Origin: WRKB01 sp031551145
GTDB lineage: Bacteria > Desulfobacterota > Desulfovibrionia > Desulfovibrionales > Desulfovibrionaceae
DNA: 8,775 nucleotides
Reading direction: 5' to 3'
Assembly: GCA_031551145.1 (NCBI GenBank)
Contig: JAVBNZ010000082.1
Location: forward strand, 1 to 8,775
The notes beneath the pieces are model-generated. The model searched no databases. It was not told the origin of the DNA and saw only the letters and a program-made list of their open reading frames with translations. Both the position numbers and the translations under genes were made by a program. Positions 1 to 6,691 of the stretch are shown one piece after another (positions within the stretch are counted from its first letter, which is position 1; every line of letters starts with the position of its first letter).

Positions 1-303
1 GGCCGTGTCGGTCCCGCCTTCTTCCACGCCGACCCAGAGCCGCGAGGTGTGCATGACCCGGAGGATTTCAACTTTGTCCGTAACTTTGTATACCAAAAAG
101 TAAGGCAAATCCGGCACTACAAGTTCCCGGGTTTCCGGCAGAAGACCGAGTCGTCCTGAACGCGGAAAAACCTCCAGCCGGTCGGCAGCGGCAAAAAGAC
201 GAGTTACAATGCGCTGGCCTGTTTCTTTGTCGGTTTGCTCAATATACCAGACCAGAGCCTCGACAAGATCATCCTCGGCAGCTTGGCTCCATTCAATCAA
301 CAT
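1..303 (-). CDS. ParE/RelE-family toxin, partial (C-terminus beyond window)
   Basis: Toxin half of a type II toxin-antitoxin pair. ParE-family proteins inhibit gyrase and RelE-family proteins cut mRNA on the ribosome; the sequence does not settle which applies. The frame is open from ATG at 303-301 down to base 1 (101 codons, no stop seen), so the gene continues past the left edge, probably by only a few codons because the family is about 95-105 residues. The N-terminus MLIEWSQAAEDDLVEALVWY is the usual amphipathic helix start. FPRSGRLG, the strand LPYFLVYKV and the C-terminal RVMHTSRLWV match the plasmid-stabilisation/ParE pattern. Its start overlaps the end of the antitoxin gene by 11 nt, and no strong ribosome binding site is visible, which suggests translational coupling. 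Confidence 0.85.
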   Translation of the reverse strand, partial: MLIEWSQAAEDDLVEALVWYIEQTDKETGQRIVTRLFAAADRLEVFPRSGRLGLLPETRELVVPDLPYFLVYKVTDKVEILRVMHTSRLWVGVEEGGTDTA

Positions 304-535
304 GGAAGCCCAGCCCGCGAACGCGGTCTTTCACTTGGGCATGGCTTTTCACCCGTCCGGCAGCTACATCGTCAAGGCCTTTCCGCACTTCATCGCCGTA
401 CCACGCGAGATAATCCAGATACCGGGCGACGGCCTCCTTGATGAGCGCCGAACGCGGGCGATCCACGGCTGCTGCGGCTTCATCGAGCCGGGTCAACGTA
501 TCCGCATCGAAACGCGTGCTGACAGCGGTTTGCAT
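293..535 (-). CDS. Ribbon-helix-helix (CopG/ParD-type) antitoxin
   Basis: 80-residue antitoxin that should bind the toxin encoded just downstream and repress the shared promoter. The N-terminus MQTAVSTRFDADTLTRLDEA gives the DNA-contacting beta strand and first helix, and RPRSALIKEAVARYLDYLAW gives the second helix of the fold. The C-terminal part (DEVRKGLDDVAAGRVKSHAQVKDRV) is the polar tail that normally wraps the toxin. I chose the ATG at 535-533 because AGGAGGTG lies 4 nt upstream. The frame stays open further upstream to 832, but that stretch reads through the tRNA-Ser gene and is not coding. The gene ends inside the toxin start region (11-nt overlap). Confidence 0.9.
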   Translation of the reverse strand: MQTAVSTRFDADTLTRLDEAAAAVDRPRSALIKEAVARYLDYLAWYGDEVRKGLDDVAAGRVKSHAQVKDRVRGLGFHVD

Positions 536-558
536 GGGGCACCTCCTACGGTATGACA

Positions 559-587
559 AACGTACTACATGCCGGCACTCCTGACAA
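559..587 (-). promoter_or_regulatory. Candidate promoter/operator of the toxin-antitoxin operon
   Basis: On the minus strand TTGTCA (587-582) is followed 17 bp later by TACGTT (564-559), a fair -35 and a weak -10, ending 23 bp before the antitoxin start. GCCGGC (571-576) falls in the spacer and recurs at 621-626, inside the inverted pair ATGCCGGC (569-576) and GCCGGCAT (621-628). Antitoxins of this fold repress their own promoter through short repeated operators, so these repeats are candidates. GC-rich hexamers also arise by chance here. Confidence 0.35.
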
Positions 588-609
588 CAGCGGGACAGCA
601 AGAGACTTC

Positions 610-634
610 TGCCGGTATGCGCCGGCATTTTTTT
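610..634 (+). terminator. Terminator-like hairpin with T tract, plus strand
   Basis: TGCCGG (610-615) pairs with CCGGCA (622-627) around a 6-nt loop and is followed by seven T (628-634). It has the shape of a rho-independent terminator reading rightwards, but no plus-strand gene lies to its left in the window. It could instead be part of the toxin-antitoxin operator region. Confidence 0.4.
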
Positions 635-663
635 CACCCGGCAACGGAACGCGGGGCGCACGA

Positions 664-701
664 AAAGACGCCGGGCTACCCATTCGTAACCCGGCGTCTT
701 T
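664..701 (-). terminator. Terminator of tRNA-Ser(GCU), possibly bidirectional
   Basis: A perfect 12-bp inverted repeat, AAAGACGCCGGG (664-675) and CCCGGCGTCTTT (690-701), with a 14-nt loop, starts 9 nt past the tRNA 3' end in the minus direction. On the minus strand it ends in a short T run (TCTTTT); on the plus strand it is followed by TTTCTTGTTTTC. It separates the tRNA transcript from the toxin-antitoxin pair. Confidence 0.8.
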
Positions 702-710
702 CTTGTTTTC

Positions 711-805
711 TGGCGGAGAGAGAGAGATTTGAACTCTCGATACAGGTTTAAGCCCGTATACTCGCTTAGCAGGCGAGCTCCTTCGGCCGACTCGGACATC
801 TCTCC
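711..805 (-). tRNA. tRNA-Ser, anticodon GCU
   Basis: 95-nt class II tRNA read on the minus strand, decoding AGC/AGU. The acceptor stem GGAGAGA (805-799) pairs with TCTCTCC, followed by the discriminator G and an encoded CCA (713-711). The anticodon arm is CTCGC-CTGCTAA-GCGAG, with the anticodon at 770-768. A long variable arm of the TATACGGG...CCTGTATC type and a T arm GAGAG-TTCAAAT-CTCTC complete the cloverleaf. The long variable arm and anticodon make the serine assignment firm. It is divergent from gcvT. Confidence 0.97.
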
Positions 806-839
806 ATATGCGCTCGGCGTGTGGCCGCGCAACTCGGGA

Positions 840-869
840 TGTTTAGCCCGCCCGGCCCGTTGCTGTCAA
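840..869 (-). promoter_or_regulatory. Candidate sigma-70 promoter of tRNA-Ser(GCU)
   Basis: On the minus strand a perfect TTGACA (869-864) is followed 18 bp later by TAAACA (845-840), a weak -10, then a GC-rich stretch TCCCGAG typical of stable-RNA discriminators. Transcription would start near 833, giving a leader of about 28 nt before the tRNA. Confidence 0.5.
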
Positions 870-919
870 GTCCGCCTCCGACGCGGGACGGCACGACCCT
901 TTCCTCTTGCCGCGAAACA

Positions 920-958
920 TGGTACATGATTTTTTTACTGAAGAACATCATGATACCA
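920..958 (+). promoter_or_regulatory. Imperfect hairpin abutting the gcvT ribosome binding site
   Basis: TGGTACATGAT (920-930) can pair with ATCATGATACCA (947-958) with one bulged base, around a 16-nt loop that begins TTTTTT. The 3' arm ends at the first base of the Shine-Dalgarno AAGGAGGG (958-965). ATCATGAT (947-954) is also a perfect palindrome by itself. The structure could modulate gcvT translation or be a repressor site. No glycine-riboswitch core and no convincing gcv promoter were recognised in 806-969. Confidence 0.4.
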
Positions 959-969
959 AGGAGGGCCGT

Positions 970-2055
970 GTGTCCGCAACGCTTCAAACCCCGCTGCATG
1001 CCCTGCACCTTGCCAAAGACGCGCGCATGGCGCCCTTTGCCGGCTGGGACATGCCCATTCAGTACGAAGGCATAGTGGCCGAGCATATTCACACGCGCAC
1101 CGCCGCGTCGGTTTTCGATATCTGCCACATGGGCGAATTTCTCGTCCAGGGCCCCGACGTGCGCAACGCCCTGGAACAGGCGCTCAGTCACCGGTTGGAC
1201 AACCTGGAACCGGGCAAATGCCGCTACGGCTTTTTGCTCAATCCGGAAGGCGGCGTGCTGGACGATCTCATCGTCTACTGTCTCGGGCCGGAGAATTTCA
1301 TGCTGGTGGTCAACGCCGCCTGCGCGGCCGGGGATTTCGCCACCCTGCGCGGTCGCCTGCCGCACACTGTGGATTTTGAAGATATTTCGGCGGCCACGGG
1401 CAAAATCGACCTCCAGGGCCCGCTTTCGCTCGCCGTGCTGGAAGAGGCGCTGGGAGAAAGTTTTCCCGGCATCGGCTATTTTTCTTTCCGCACCACGGAA
1501 TTCAGGGGTGAAAAGCTCATTGTCAGCCGCACGGGCTATACGGGCGAACTTGGCTTTGAGCTGTATTACCCCTGGCACAGCCTGCCCGCGCTCTGGAATC
1601 TCCTGCTGGCTGATTCGCGCGTGCGGCCTGCCGGCCTTGGGGCGCGGGACACGTTGCGCCTGGAATCCGGCCTGCCTCTCTACGGGCACGAGCTGGACAC
1701 CGACCACACGCCCGCCGAAGCGGGCATGGAGCGCATGCTCACCAGCACGGCCGACTATGTGGGCAAAGCGGGCGCCTTCCGCGTACGGGAACGCCTGATT
1801 GCCCTGAAGTTTGACGGCCGCCGCGCCGCCCGCGCCGGGGACGACGTTGTCCTGCCCCAGCGCGGCGTGGTGGGGCGCGTCACCAGCGGTTCCTTTGCCC
1901 CCAGTCTGGGCTGTGCCGTTGCGCTGGCCTGGGTGGACAAGAATGTCGCTGAAGAAGACGAATACCTCGTGCGCGCCGCCAAAAGCGAGCTGACCGGCAA
2001 ACGGGCCGGGCTGCCCTTCTACACTCAGGGTACGGCACGCAAAAAACTCTCATAA
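970..2055 (+). CDS. gcvT: Glycine cleavage T protein, aminomethyltransferase
   Basis: 361-residue T protein. It takes the aminomethyl group from lipoyl-H protein and, with tetrahydrofolate, releases ammonia and 5,10-methylene-tetrahydrofolate in the cytoplasm. Family signatures are the N-terminal RMAPFAGWDMPIQYEG (about residues 20-35), DICHMGEF, SRTGYTGELGFELYY in the middle, and GLGARDTLRLESGLPLYGHE at 222-241. A C-terminal barrel region includes GVVGRVTSGSFAPSLG. The length matches the usual 360-370. I chose GTG at 970 because AAGGAGGG (958-965) sits at correct spacing and homology begins at once (SATLQTPLHALH). The in-frame ATG at 919 and TTG at 907 lack a ribosome binding site and lie inside the leader hairpin region. 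It is the first gene of the operon; gcvH starts 37 nt after its stop. Confidence 0.96.
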   Translation: MSATLQTPLHALHLAKDARMAPFAGWDMPIQYEGIVAEHIHTRTAASVFDICHMGEFLVQGPDVRNALEQALSHRLDNLEPGKCRYGFLLNPEGGVLDDLIVYCLGPENFMLVVNAACAAGDFATLRGRLPHTVDFEDISAATGKIDLQGPLSLAVLEEALGESFPGIGYFSFRTTEFRGEKLIVSRTGYTGELGFELYYPWHSLPALWNLLLADSRVRPAGLGARDTLRLESGLPLYGHELDTDHTPAEAGMERMLTSTADYVGKAGAFRVRERLIALKFDGRRAARAGDDVVLPQRGVVGRVTSGSFAPSLGCAVALAWVDKNVAEEDEYLVRAAKSELTGKRAGLPFYTQGTARKKLS

Positions 2056-2092
2056 CACACGAACATACCTTAAACTCTCGTCAGGAGGCTTC

Positions 2093-2470
2093 ATGAACAC
2101 TCCCGATACGCTTCTCTACAGCAAAAGCCACGAATGGATCCGCATTGAAGGCCAGGAAGCCGTGGTCGGCATTACCGATTTCGCCCAGCAGCAACTCGGC
2201 GACATTACCTATATCGACCTGCCCGCCTCCGGCGCGCAGCTTGCCCAGGGCAAGGAAATGGGCTCCGTCGAATCCGTCAAGGCCGCGAGCGAACTGTATT
2301 CCCCGGCATCCGGCGCGATACTGGCCGTAAACAACGCTCTGGCCGACAAGCCCGAACTCGTCAACCGCGATCCCTACGGCGAAGGCTGGATGTTGCGCAT
2401 CCGCCTTTCCGCGCAGCCTGAAGGCCTGGTCGATGCGGCCGCCTACGCGGGACTCTGCGAAGAACATTAA
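2093..2470 (+). CDS. gcvH: Glycine cleavage H protein, lipoyl carrier
   Basis: 125-residue H protein, the lipoate-bearing shuttle that carries the aminomethyl group from P protein to T protein and is re-oxidised by L protein. The N-terminus YSKSHEWIRIEGQEAVVGIT is a family hallmark. The lipoyl attachment motif GSVESVKAASELYSPASG places the modified lysine at residue 63, matching the expected site. The C-terminal NRDPYGEGWMLRIRL is also typical, and the length is normal (about 125-130). ATG at 2093 is preceded by AGGAGG (2082-2087). It is the second gene of the operon. A 92-nt gap with small palindromes separates it from gcvPA, the longest gap inside the operon. Confidence 0.97.
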   Translation: MNTPDTLLYSKSHEWIRIEGQEAVVGITDFAQQQLGDITYIDLPASGAQLAQGKEMGSVESVKAASELYSPASGAILAVNNALADKPELVNRDPYGEGWMLRIRLSAQPEGLVDAAAYAGLCEEH

Positions 2471-2518
2471 GAAACGGCACGCCGGCCGAGAGGACGGCGC
2501 AGCTATATATTCACCGAA

Positions 2519-2550
2519 GCCGTCCCTTCGGGCGGCTCCGGTCATGACCG
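2519..2550 (+). promoter_or_regulatory. Hairpin and palindrome between gcvH and gcvPA
   Basis: GCCGTCC (2519-2525) and GGGCGGC (2530-2536) form a 7-bp stem with one G-U pair and a CTTC loop. CGGTCATGACCG (2539-2550) is a perfect 12-bp palindrome ending 1 nt before the gcvPA Shine-Dalgarno CAGGAG (2552-2557). No T tract follows, so this is not a classical terminator. It may stabilise mRNA or tune gcvPA expression; the role is unknown. Confidence 0.3.
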
Positions 2551-2562
2551 TCAGGAGCGTCT

Positions 2563-3894
2563 ATGCCCTTTATCCCCCATACGGAAGAAGATGTCCGCGC
2601 CATGCTCGAACGCATAGGCGCACCCGATCTTCAGGCCCTGTTCGCCGATATCCCTCCCGGCCTCGCGCCCAAAAGCTTCGACCTGCCCAAGGGCCTGAGC
2701 GAGCCCGAGGTCTGCGCGCGCGTCGAGGCGCTTGCGGCCGCCAACAGCGCGCCCAAGGCCTCCTTTGTGGGCGCGGGCTTTTACGATCACTACATTCCCA
2801 AGGCCGTGGACGCCCTGGCCGGGCGCAGCGAATTCGTCACCGCCTACACGCCCTACCAGCCGGAATGCTCTCAGGGCACGCTCCAGGCCATTTTTGAATA
2901 CCAGACGGCCGTGGCCCGCCTGCTCGGCATGGAATGCGCCAACGCCTCGGTCTACGACGGCGGCTCCGCCCTTTTCGAAGCCGCCATGATGGCCGTGCGC
3001 CAGACCAAGCGGAACAAACTGATCATAGACGGGACGATCAATCCCCTGTGGCGGGACATGCTGCGCGCAAGCACCGCCAATCTCGAACTCGAACTCGTCA
3101 CCGTGCCCCACAAGAACGGGCTTTCCGACCGCGACGGTCTGCGCGCCGCCGTGGATGCGGACTGTGCCGCCCTCTGCGTGCAGAATCCCAACTTTTTCGG
3201 CGTGGTGGAAGATTTTTCGGATCTCTTCGCCCATGCGGCGTCGGCGGGCGCGCTTTCCGTGATGTCCGTCTACCCCGTGATGCAGGCCGTGCTGAAAACC
3301 CCCGGCGAAATGGGGGCCGACATCGCCGTGGCCGAAGGCCAGTCCCTCGGGCTGCCGCTCTCCTTCGGCGGGCCGTACCTGGGGGTGATGAGCTGCAAAA
3401 AGGCGCTGATCCGCCAGCTTCCCGGCCGCATCGCCGGCCGCGCCGCCGACCGCGACGGCAAAACCGGTTATGTGCTCACCCTTCAGGCGCGCGAGCAGCA
3501 CATACGCCGGGCCAAGGCCACTTCCAACATCTGCTCCAACCAGGCCCTCTGCGCCCTGCGCGCCCTGGTGCACCTTTGCCTGCTCGGCCCGGCCGGGCTG
3601 GCGCGCGCCGCCGAACTGGGCATGGAAAAGGCCCGCGCGGCGGCCGCCGAACTCTGCGCCCTGCCCGGCGTACGCATGCTCAACGACGCTCCCTTCGGCA
3701 ACGAATTCGCACTATGTCTGCCCAGGGACGCGGCCAAAATCGCCTCAGCCTGCTCGGCGAGAGGCTGCGTGCCCGGCGTGCCGCTGGGACGCTGGTTCCC
3801 CGAACTGCAGAACGTTTTGCTGGTCGCCTGCACCGAAAAACGGAGCGAGAGCGACATAGACCTGCTGGTGAGCGAAGTGAGGGCCGCCTTATGA
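2563..3894 (+). CDS. gcvPA: Glycine dehydrogenase (decarboxylating) subunit 1, P-protein alpha
   Basis: 443-residue N-terminal-half subunit of the two-subunit P protein, which with GcvPB decarboxylates glycine and passes the aminomethyl group to lipoyl-H protein. Signatures are FIPHTEEDVRAMLERIG at the N-terminus, GAGFYDHYIPKAVDAL, TAYTPYQPECSQGTLQAIFE, and NASVYDGGSALFEAAMMA. Later QNPNFFGVVEDF, SFGGPYLGVMSCK and the C-terminal REQHIRRAKATSNICSNQAL are also family-typical. It has the fold of a PLP enzyme but not the PLP lysine, which is in the beta subunit, as expected for the split form. ATG at 2563 has CAGGAG 5 nt upstream. Its TGA overlaps the gcvPB ATG as ATGA, so the two subunits should be translationally coupled. 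Confidence 0.96.
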   Translation: MPFIPHTEEDVRAMLERIGAPDLQALFADIPPGLAPKSFDLPKGLSEPEVCARVEALAAANSAPKASFVGAGFYDHYIPKAVDALAGRSEFVTAYTPYQPECSQGTLQAIFEYQTAVARLLGMECANASVYDGGSALFEAAMMAVRQTKRNKLIIDGTINPLWRDMLRASTANLELELVTVPHKNGLSDRDGLRAAVDADCAALCVQNPNFFGVVEDFSDLFAHAASAGALSVMSVYPVMQAVLKTPGEMGADIAVAEGQSLGLPLSFGGPYLGVMSCKKALIRQLPGRIAGRAADRDGKTGYVLTLQAREQHIRRAKATSNICSNQALCALRALVHLCLLGPAGLARAAELGMEKARAAAAELCALPGVRMLNDAPFGNEFALCLPRDAAKIASACSARGCVPGVPLGRWFPELQNVLLVACTEKRSESDIDLLVSEVRAAL

Positions 3895-5324
3895 AAACCG
3901 TGTTTCAACAATCCGTTCCCGGCCGCGCCGCCTGCCTGCCCCCGGCTCCGCAAAAAACGGCGGCCCAGATGCTGCCCGCCGGCCTGCTGCGCAAAAACGC
4001 CCCCGGCCTGCCGGAACTTTCGGAACTCGACGTGGTGCGCCACTTCACCCGCCTTTCCCGCCTCAACTTCAGCGTGGACGGCAATTTCTATCCCCTCGGC
4101 TCCTGCACCATGAAGTACAACGCCAAGTTCATGGATTACCTTGCCGGTCTGCCGGGCTTTGCCCAGCTCCACCCTCTGCCGGCCCAGATCGGGGGCGCGG
4201 AAGGCACGAGCCAAGGCGCGCTGGAATGCCTGTGGGACATGGAGCGCCTGATCTGCGAAATCACCGGCATGGCGGCCTGCACCCTGCACCCCATGGCCGG
4301 CGCGCACGGCGAATTCACCGGCGTGATGCTCATCGCCGCCTACCACAAGGCCAAGGGGCACAAGAAAACCAAGATCATCTGCCCGGACGCGGCCCACGGC
4401 ACCAATCCCGCCTCCGCCGCCCTGGCCGGGTACGAAGTGGTGAGCATCCCCTCCAGGGACGGCATGGTCGACCCCGAAGCCCTGGAAGCCGTACTGGACG
4501 ATCAGGTGGCCGGGCTGATGATGACCTGCCCCAACACCCTGGGCCTGTTTGAAAAGCACTTGCCCGTAATCGTGGAAAAGCTGCGCCGCGTGGACGCCCT
4601 GCTCTATTACGACGGCGCGAACCTCAACGCCGTGCTCGGCAAGCTGCGCGTGGGCGACGCGGGCTTTGACGTCATCCACCTCAACCTGCACAAAAGCTTC
4701 GGCACCCCGCACGGCGGCGGCGGCCCCGGCGCGGGCCCCGTAGGCGTGAGCGAACGCCTGGTGCCCTTTCTGCCCGTTCCCCTGGTGGAAAAACGGGCGG
4801 ACGGCGGCTTCGGCCTCACCTGCGACAGGCCGCAGAGCATCGGGCATGTCGCGCCCTTTTACGGCAACTTCGGCGTGGTGCTCAGGGCATATGCCTACAT
4901 ACTGCGCCTGGGCCGCGAAGGGCTCATCCGCGCGGGCGAGCACGCCGTGCTCAACGCCAATTATCTGCGCAAGCTTACCGAGAGCTTTTTGCCCCAGCCC
5001 TACCCGCGCCTGTGCGCGCACGAGTTCGTGGCCTCCGCCCCGGCCGGCATGCGCGCGCTGGATATCGGCAAGGCCTTGCTGGACAAGGGCATTCACGCGC
5101 CGACCGTCTATTTTCCGCTCATCGTGCCCGAATGCCTGATGACCGAGCCCACGGAAACCGAAAGCAAGGAAACCCTGGACGAGTTTGTGGACGCCCTGCG
5201 CGAGATCGTGGAACAGGGCGCGGCCGATCCGTCCTTCCTGGCCGACGCGCCCCGCACCACCCCGGTGCGCCGCATGGATGAAACCACGGCCGCCAGGGCG
5301 ATGATATTGACGGACGACATGTGA
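3891..5324 (+). CDS. gcvPB: Glycine dehydrogenase (decarboxylating) subunit 2, P-protein beta
   Basis: 477-residue catalytic subunit of the split P protein. The PLP-binding motif HLNLHKSFGTPHGGGGPGAG places the Schiff-base lysine at residue 268. Other signatures are SRLNFSVDGNFYPLGSCTMK near the N-terminus, the CTLHPMAGAHGEFTGVM and DAAHGTNPASAALAGYEV regions, TCPNTLGLFE, and PTVYFPLIVPECLMTEPTET near the C-terminus. The reading frame is open upstream to 2934 inside gcvPA, but homology starts with the ATG at 3891, which overlaps the gcvPA stop (ATGA) and follows GAGGG at 3879-3883. The stop TGA (5322-5324) overlaps the lpdA ATG as TGATG. Length and motifs look complete and functional. Confidence 0.96.
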   Translation: MKTVFQQSVPGRAACLPPAPQKTAAQMLPAGLLRKNAPGLPELSELDVVRHFTRLSRLNFSVDGNFYPLGSCTMKYNAKFMDYLAGLPGFAQLHPLPAQIGGAEGTSQGALECLWDMERLICEITGMAACTLHPMAGAHGEFTGVMLIAAYHKAKGHKKTKIICPDAAHGTNPASAALAGYEVVSIPSRDGMVDPEALEAVLDDQVAGLMMTCPNTLGLFEKHLPVIVEKLRRVDALLYYDGANLNAVLGKLRVGDAGFDVIHLNLHKSFGTPHGGGGPGAGPVGVSERLVPFLPVPLVEKRADGGFGLTCDRPQSIGHVAPFYGNFGVVLRAYAYILRLGREGLIRAGEHAVLNANYLRKLTESFLPQPYPRLCAHEFVASAPAGMRALDIGKALLDKGIHAPTVYFPLIVPECLMTEPTETESKETLDEFVDALREIVEQGAADPSFLADAPRTTPVRRMDETTAARAMILTDDM

Positions 5325-6685
5325 TGCACAAAGAACTCTGCATTCTGGGCTCCGGCCCCGGCGGCCTGCGCGCCGCGTTTGAGGGCGCGCGCCTGGGCTT
5401 TGCCGTCACCCTGGTGGAACGCGGCCTGCTCGGCGGCACCTGCCTCAACTGCGGCTGCATCCCGACCAAGCAGTATCTCAACGGCACGGCCTCCCTGGCT
5501 CTGCTCAAAAGCGCCAAAGCCCAGAAGGCGGCGGCCGGGGAAGCGACAGCCTCCCTAAGCGCCCTCAAGGCCAAGAAAGACCGCTATATCAAGGGCACGC
5601 GCCAGGCCGTGGAAAAACAGCTGCGCGAGGCCGGCATACGCCTGATTTACGGCGAAGGCCGCATCAAGGCCCAATGGAAGCTGGAAGTCACACAGGCCGA
5701 CGGCGGCGTGGAAGAATGCTCCTGGGACAAGCTCATCCTGGCCACGGGCTCGCATCCGGCCTCCTTTCCCGGCGTGGCCGCGGATCACGCGTGCGTGCTC
5801 GATTCCACGGACATTCTCGAACTGGAAGAAGCGCCGGAATCCCTCATCGTGGTCGGCGCCGGGGCCATCGGCCTGGAAATGGCGGATTTCTACAGCCGCC
5901 TGGGGACGAAGATCACCCTGGTCGAGGCCTTTGATCGCCTTGCCCCTTCCGAAGACTCGGAAATTGGCGAAACCCTGCGCAGGACCTATGCGCGGGAAGG
6001 CTGGGACATCCACACCGGCAAAGCCGTGGCCGAACTGATCAGCAGCGAGGGCAAAGCCGTGCTGCGCTTTGCCGACGGCGCGGTGCTCTTCGCGGCCAAG
6101 GCCCTGCTGGCCGCCGGGCGCAGGCCGAACGCCGCCGTGCCCGGCCTGGAGCTGCTGGGGGTTAAGAGCGGCCGGCTCAGCGTGGACGAATGCCTGCGCA
6201 TCGCGCCCCACGTCTACGCCGTGGGCGACGTGAACGGCAAAAGCCTGCTCGCCCACGCGGCCGAGCATCAGGCCGGCTACGCCGTTGCCCACGCCGTCGG
6301 GCAGACGACGTCCGCCTACGCGCCGCCGCCCATGCCCGCCTGCATCTACGGACACATGGAAGTGATGCGCGTGGGCCCCGCGCCGCAGGATCTGACGAAA
6401 CGCCCGAATATCGGGGTTTCCCGCTCCAATCTTATTGCCAACGCCATCGCGCAGGGCTATTGTACCACCCAGGGATTTGTCAAAGTGTTCTGGGAAAACG
6501 GACGCGTGGTCGGCATCTGCGCGGTGGGACACGGCGTGTCGCACCTTGTGAGTCTGGCCGCCGTCATTGTGAGCCAGGGCTGGCGCGCCGAAGACGCGGA
6601 TCAGATCATCTGGGCTCACCCCACCCTGGATGAAGCCCTGCACGCGGCCCTGACCGCCCCGCGCGAGGCGCTCGGCCAAGAATGA
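5324..6685 (+). CDS. lpdA: Dihydrolipoyl dehydrogenase, glycine cleavage L protein
   Basis: 453-residue flavoprotein that re-oxidises the dihydrolipoyl arm of H protein with NAD+. The N-terminal FAD-binding motif GSGPGG is at residues 9-14. The redox disulfide motif GGTCLNCGCIPTK gives the active pair C40/C45, with an additional C43 where many family members have another residue. The NAD-binding motif VVGAGAIGLEMADFYSRLG lies mid-protein, and the second FAD motif is VYAVGDVNGKSLLAHAAEH. The C-terminal dimerisation domain carries the catalytic pair in HPTLDE (H432, E437). It is slightly shorter than the usual 460-475. I prefer ATG at 5324; a GTG at 5321 would add one residue. It overlaps the gcvPB stop, so it belongs to the operon and probably serves this complex specifically. 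Only 6 nt separate it from tRNA-Ser(CGA). Confidence 0.94.
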   Translation: MHKELCILGSGPGGLRAAFEGARLGFAVTLVERGLLGGTCLNCGCIPTKQYLNGTASLALLKSAKAQKAAAGEATASLSALKAKKDRYIKGTRQAVEKQLREAGIRLIYGEGRIKAQWKLEVTQADGGVEECSWDKLILATGSHPASFPGVAADHACVLDSTDILELEEAPESLIVVGAGAIGLEMADFYSRLGTKITLVEAFDRLAPSEDSEIGETLRRTYAREGWDIHTGKAVAELISSEGKAVLRFADGAVLFAAKALLAAGRRPNAAVPGLELLGVKSGRLSVDECLRIAPHVYAVGDVNGKSLLAHAAEHQAGYAVAHAVGQTTSAYAPPPMPACIYGHMEVMRVGPAPQDLTKRPNIGVSRSNLIANAIAQGYCTTQGFVKVFWENGRVVGICAVGHGVSHLVSLAAVIVSQGWRAEDADQIIWAHPTLDEALHAALTAPREALGQE

Positions 6686-6691
6686 AATTAC

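Noticed and set aside
536..832. Upstream extension of the antitoxin frame to 179 residues
   Set aside because: The extension reads through the tRNA-Ser gene and its terminator and lacks antitoxin similarity. A strong Shine-Dalgarno marks the 80-residue start.
806..969. Glycine riboswitch or sigma-54 promoter ahead of gcvT
   Set aside because: No aptamer core was recognisable, and GGCACG...TTGC has the wrong spacing for sigma-54.
2934..3890. Long N-terminal extension of the gcvPB frame
   Set aside because: It overlaps gcvPA out of frame, is Arg-rich shadow sequence, and gcvPB homology begins at 3891.
2551..5096. Long minus-strand frames opposite gcvPA and gcvPB (340 and 537 codons)
   Set aside because: Open antisense frames are common opposite GC-rich genes; their His/Gly/Ala-rich products show no recognisable domain.
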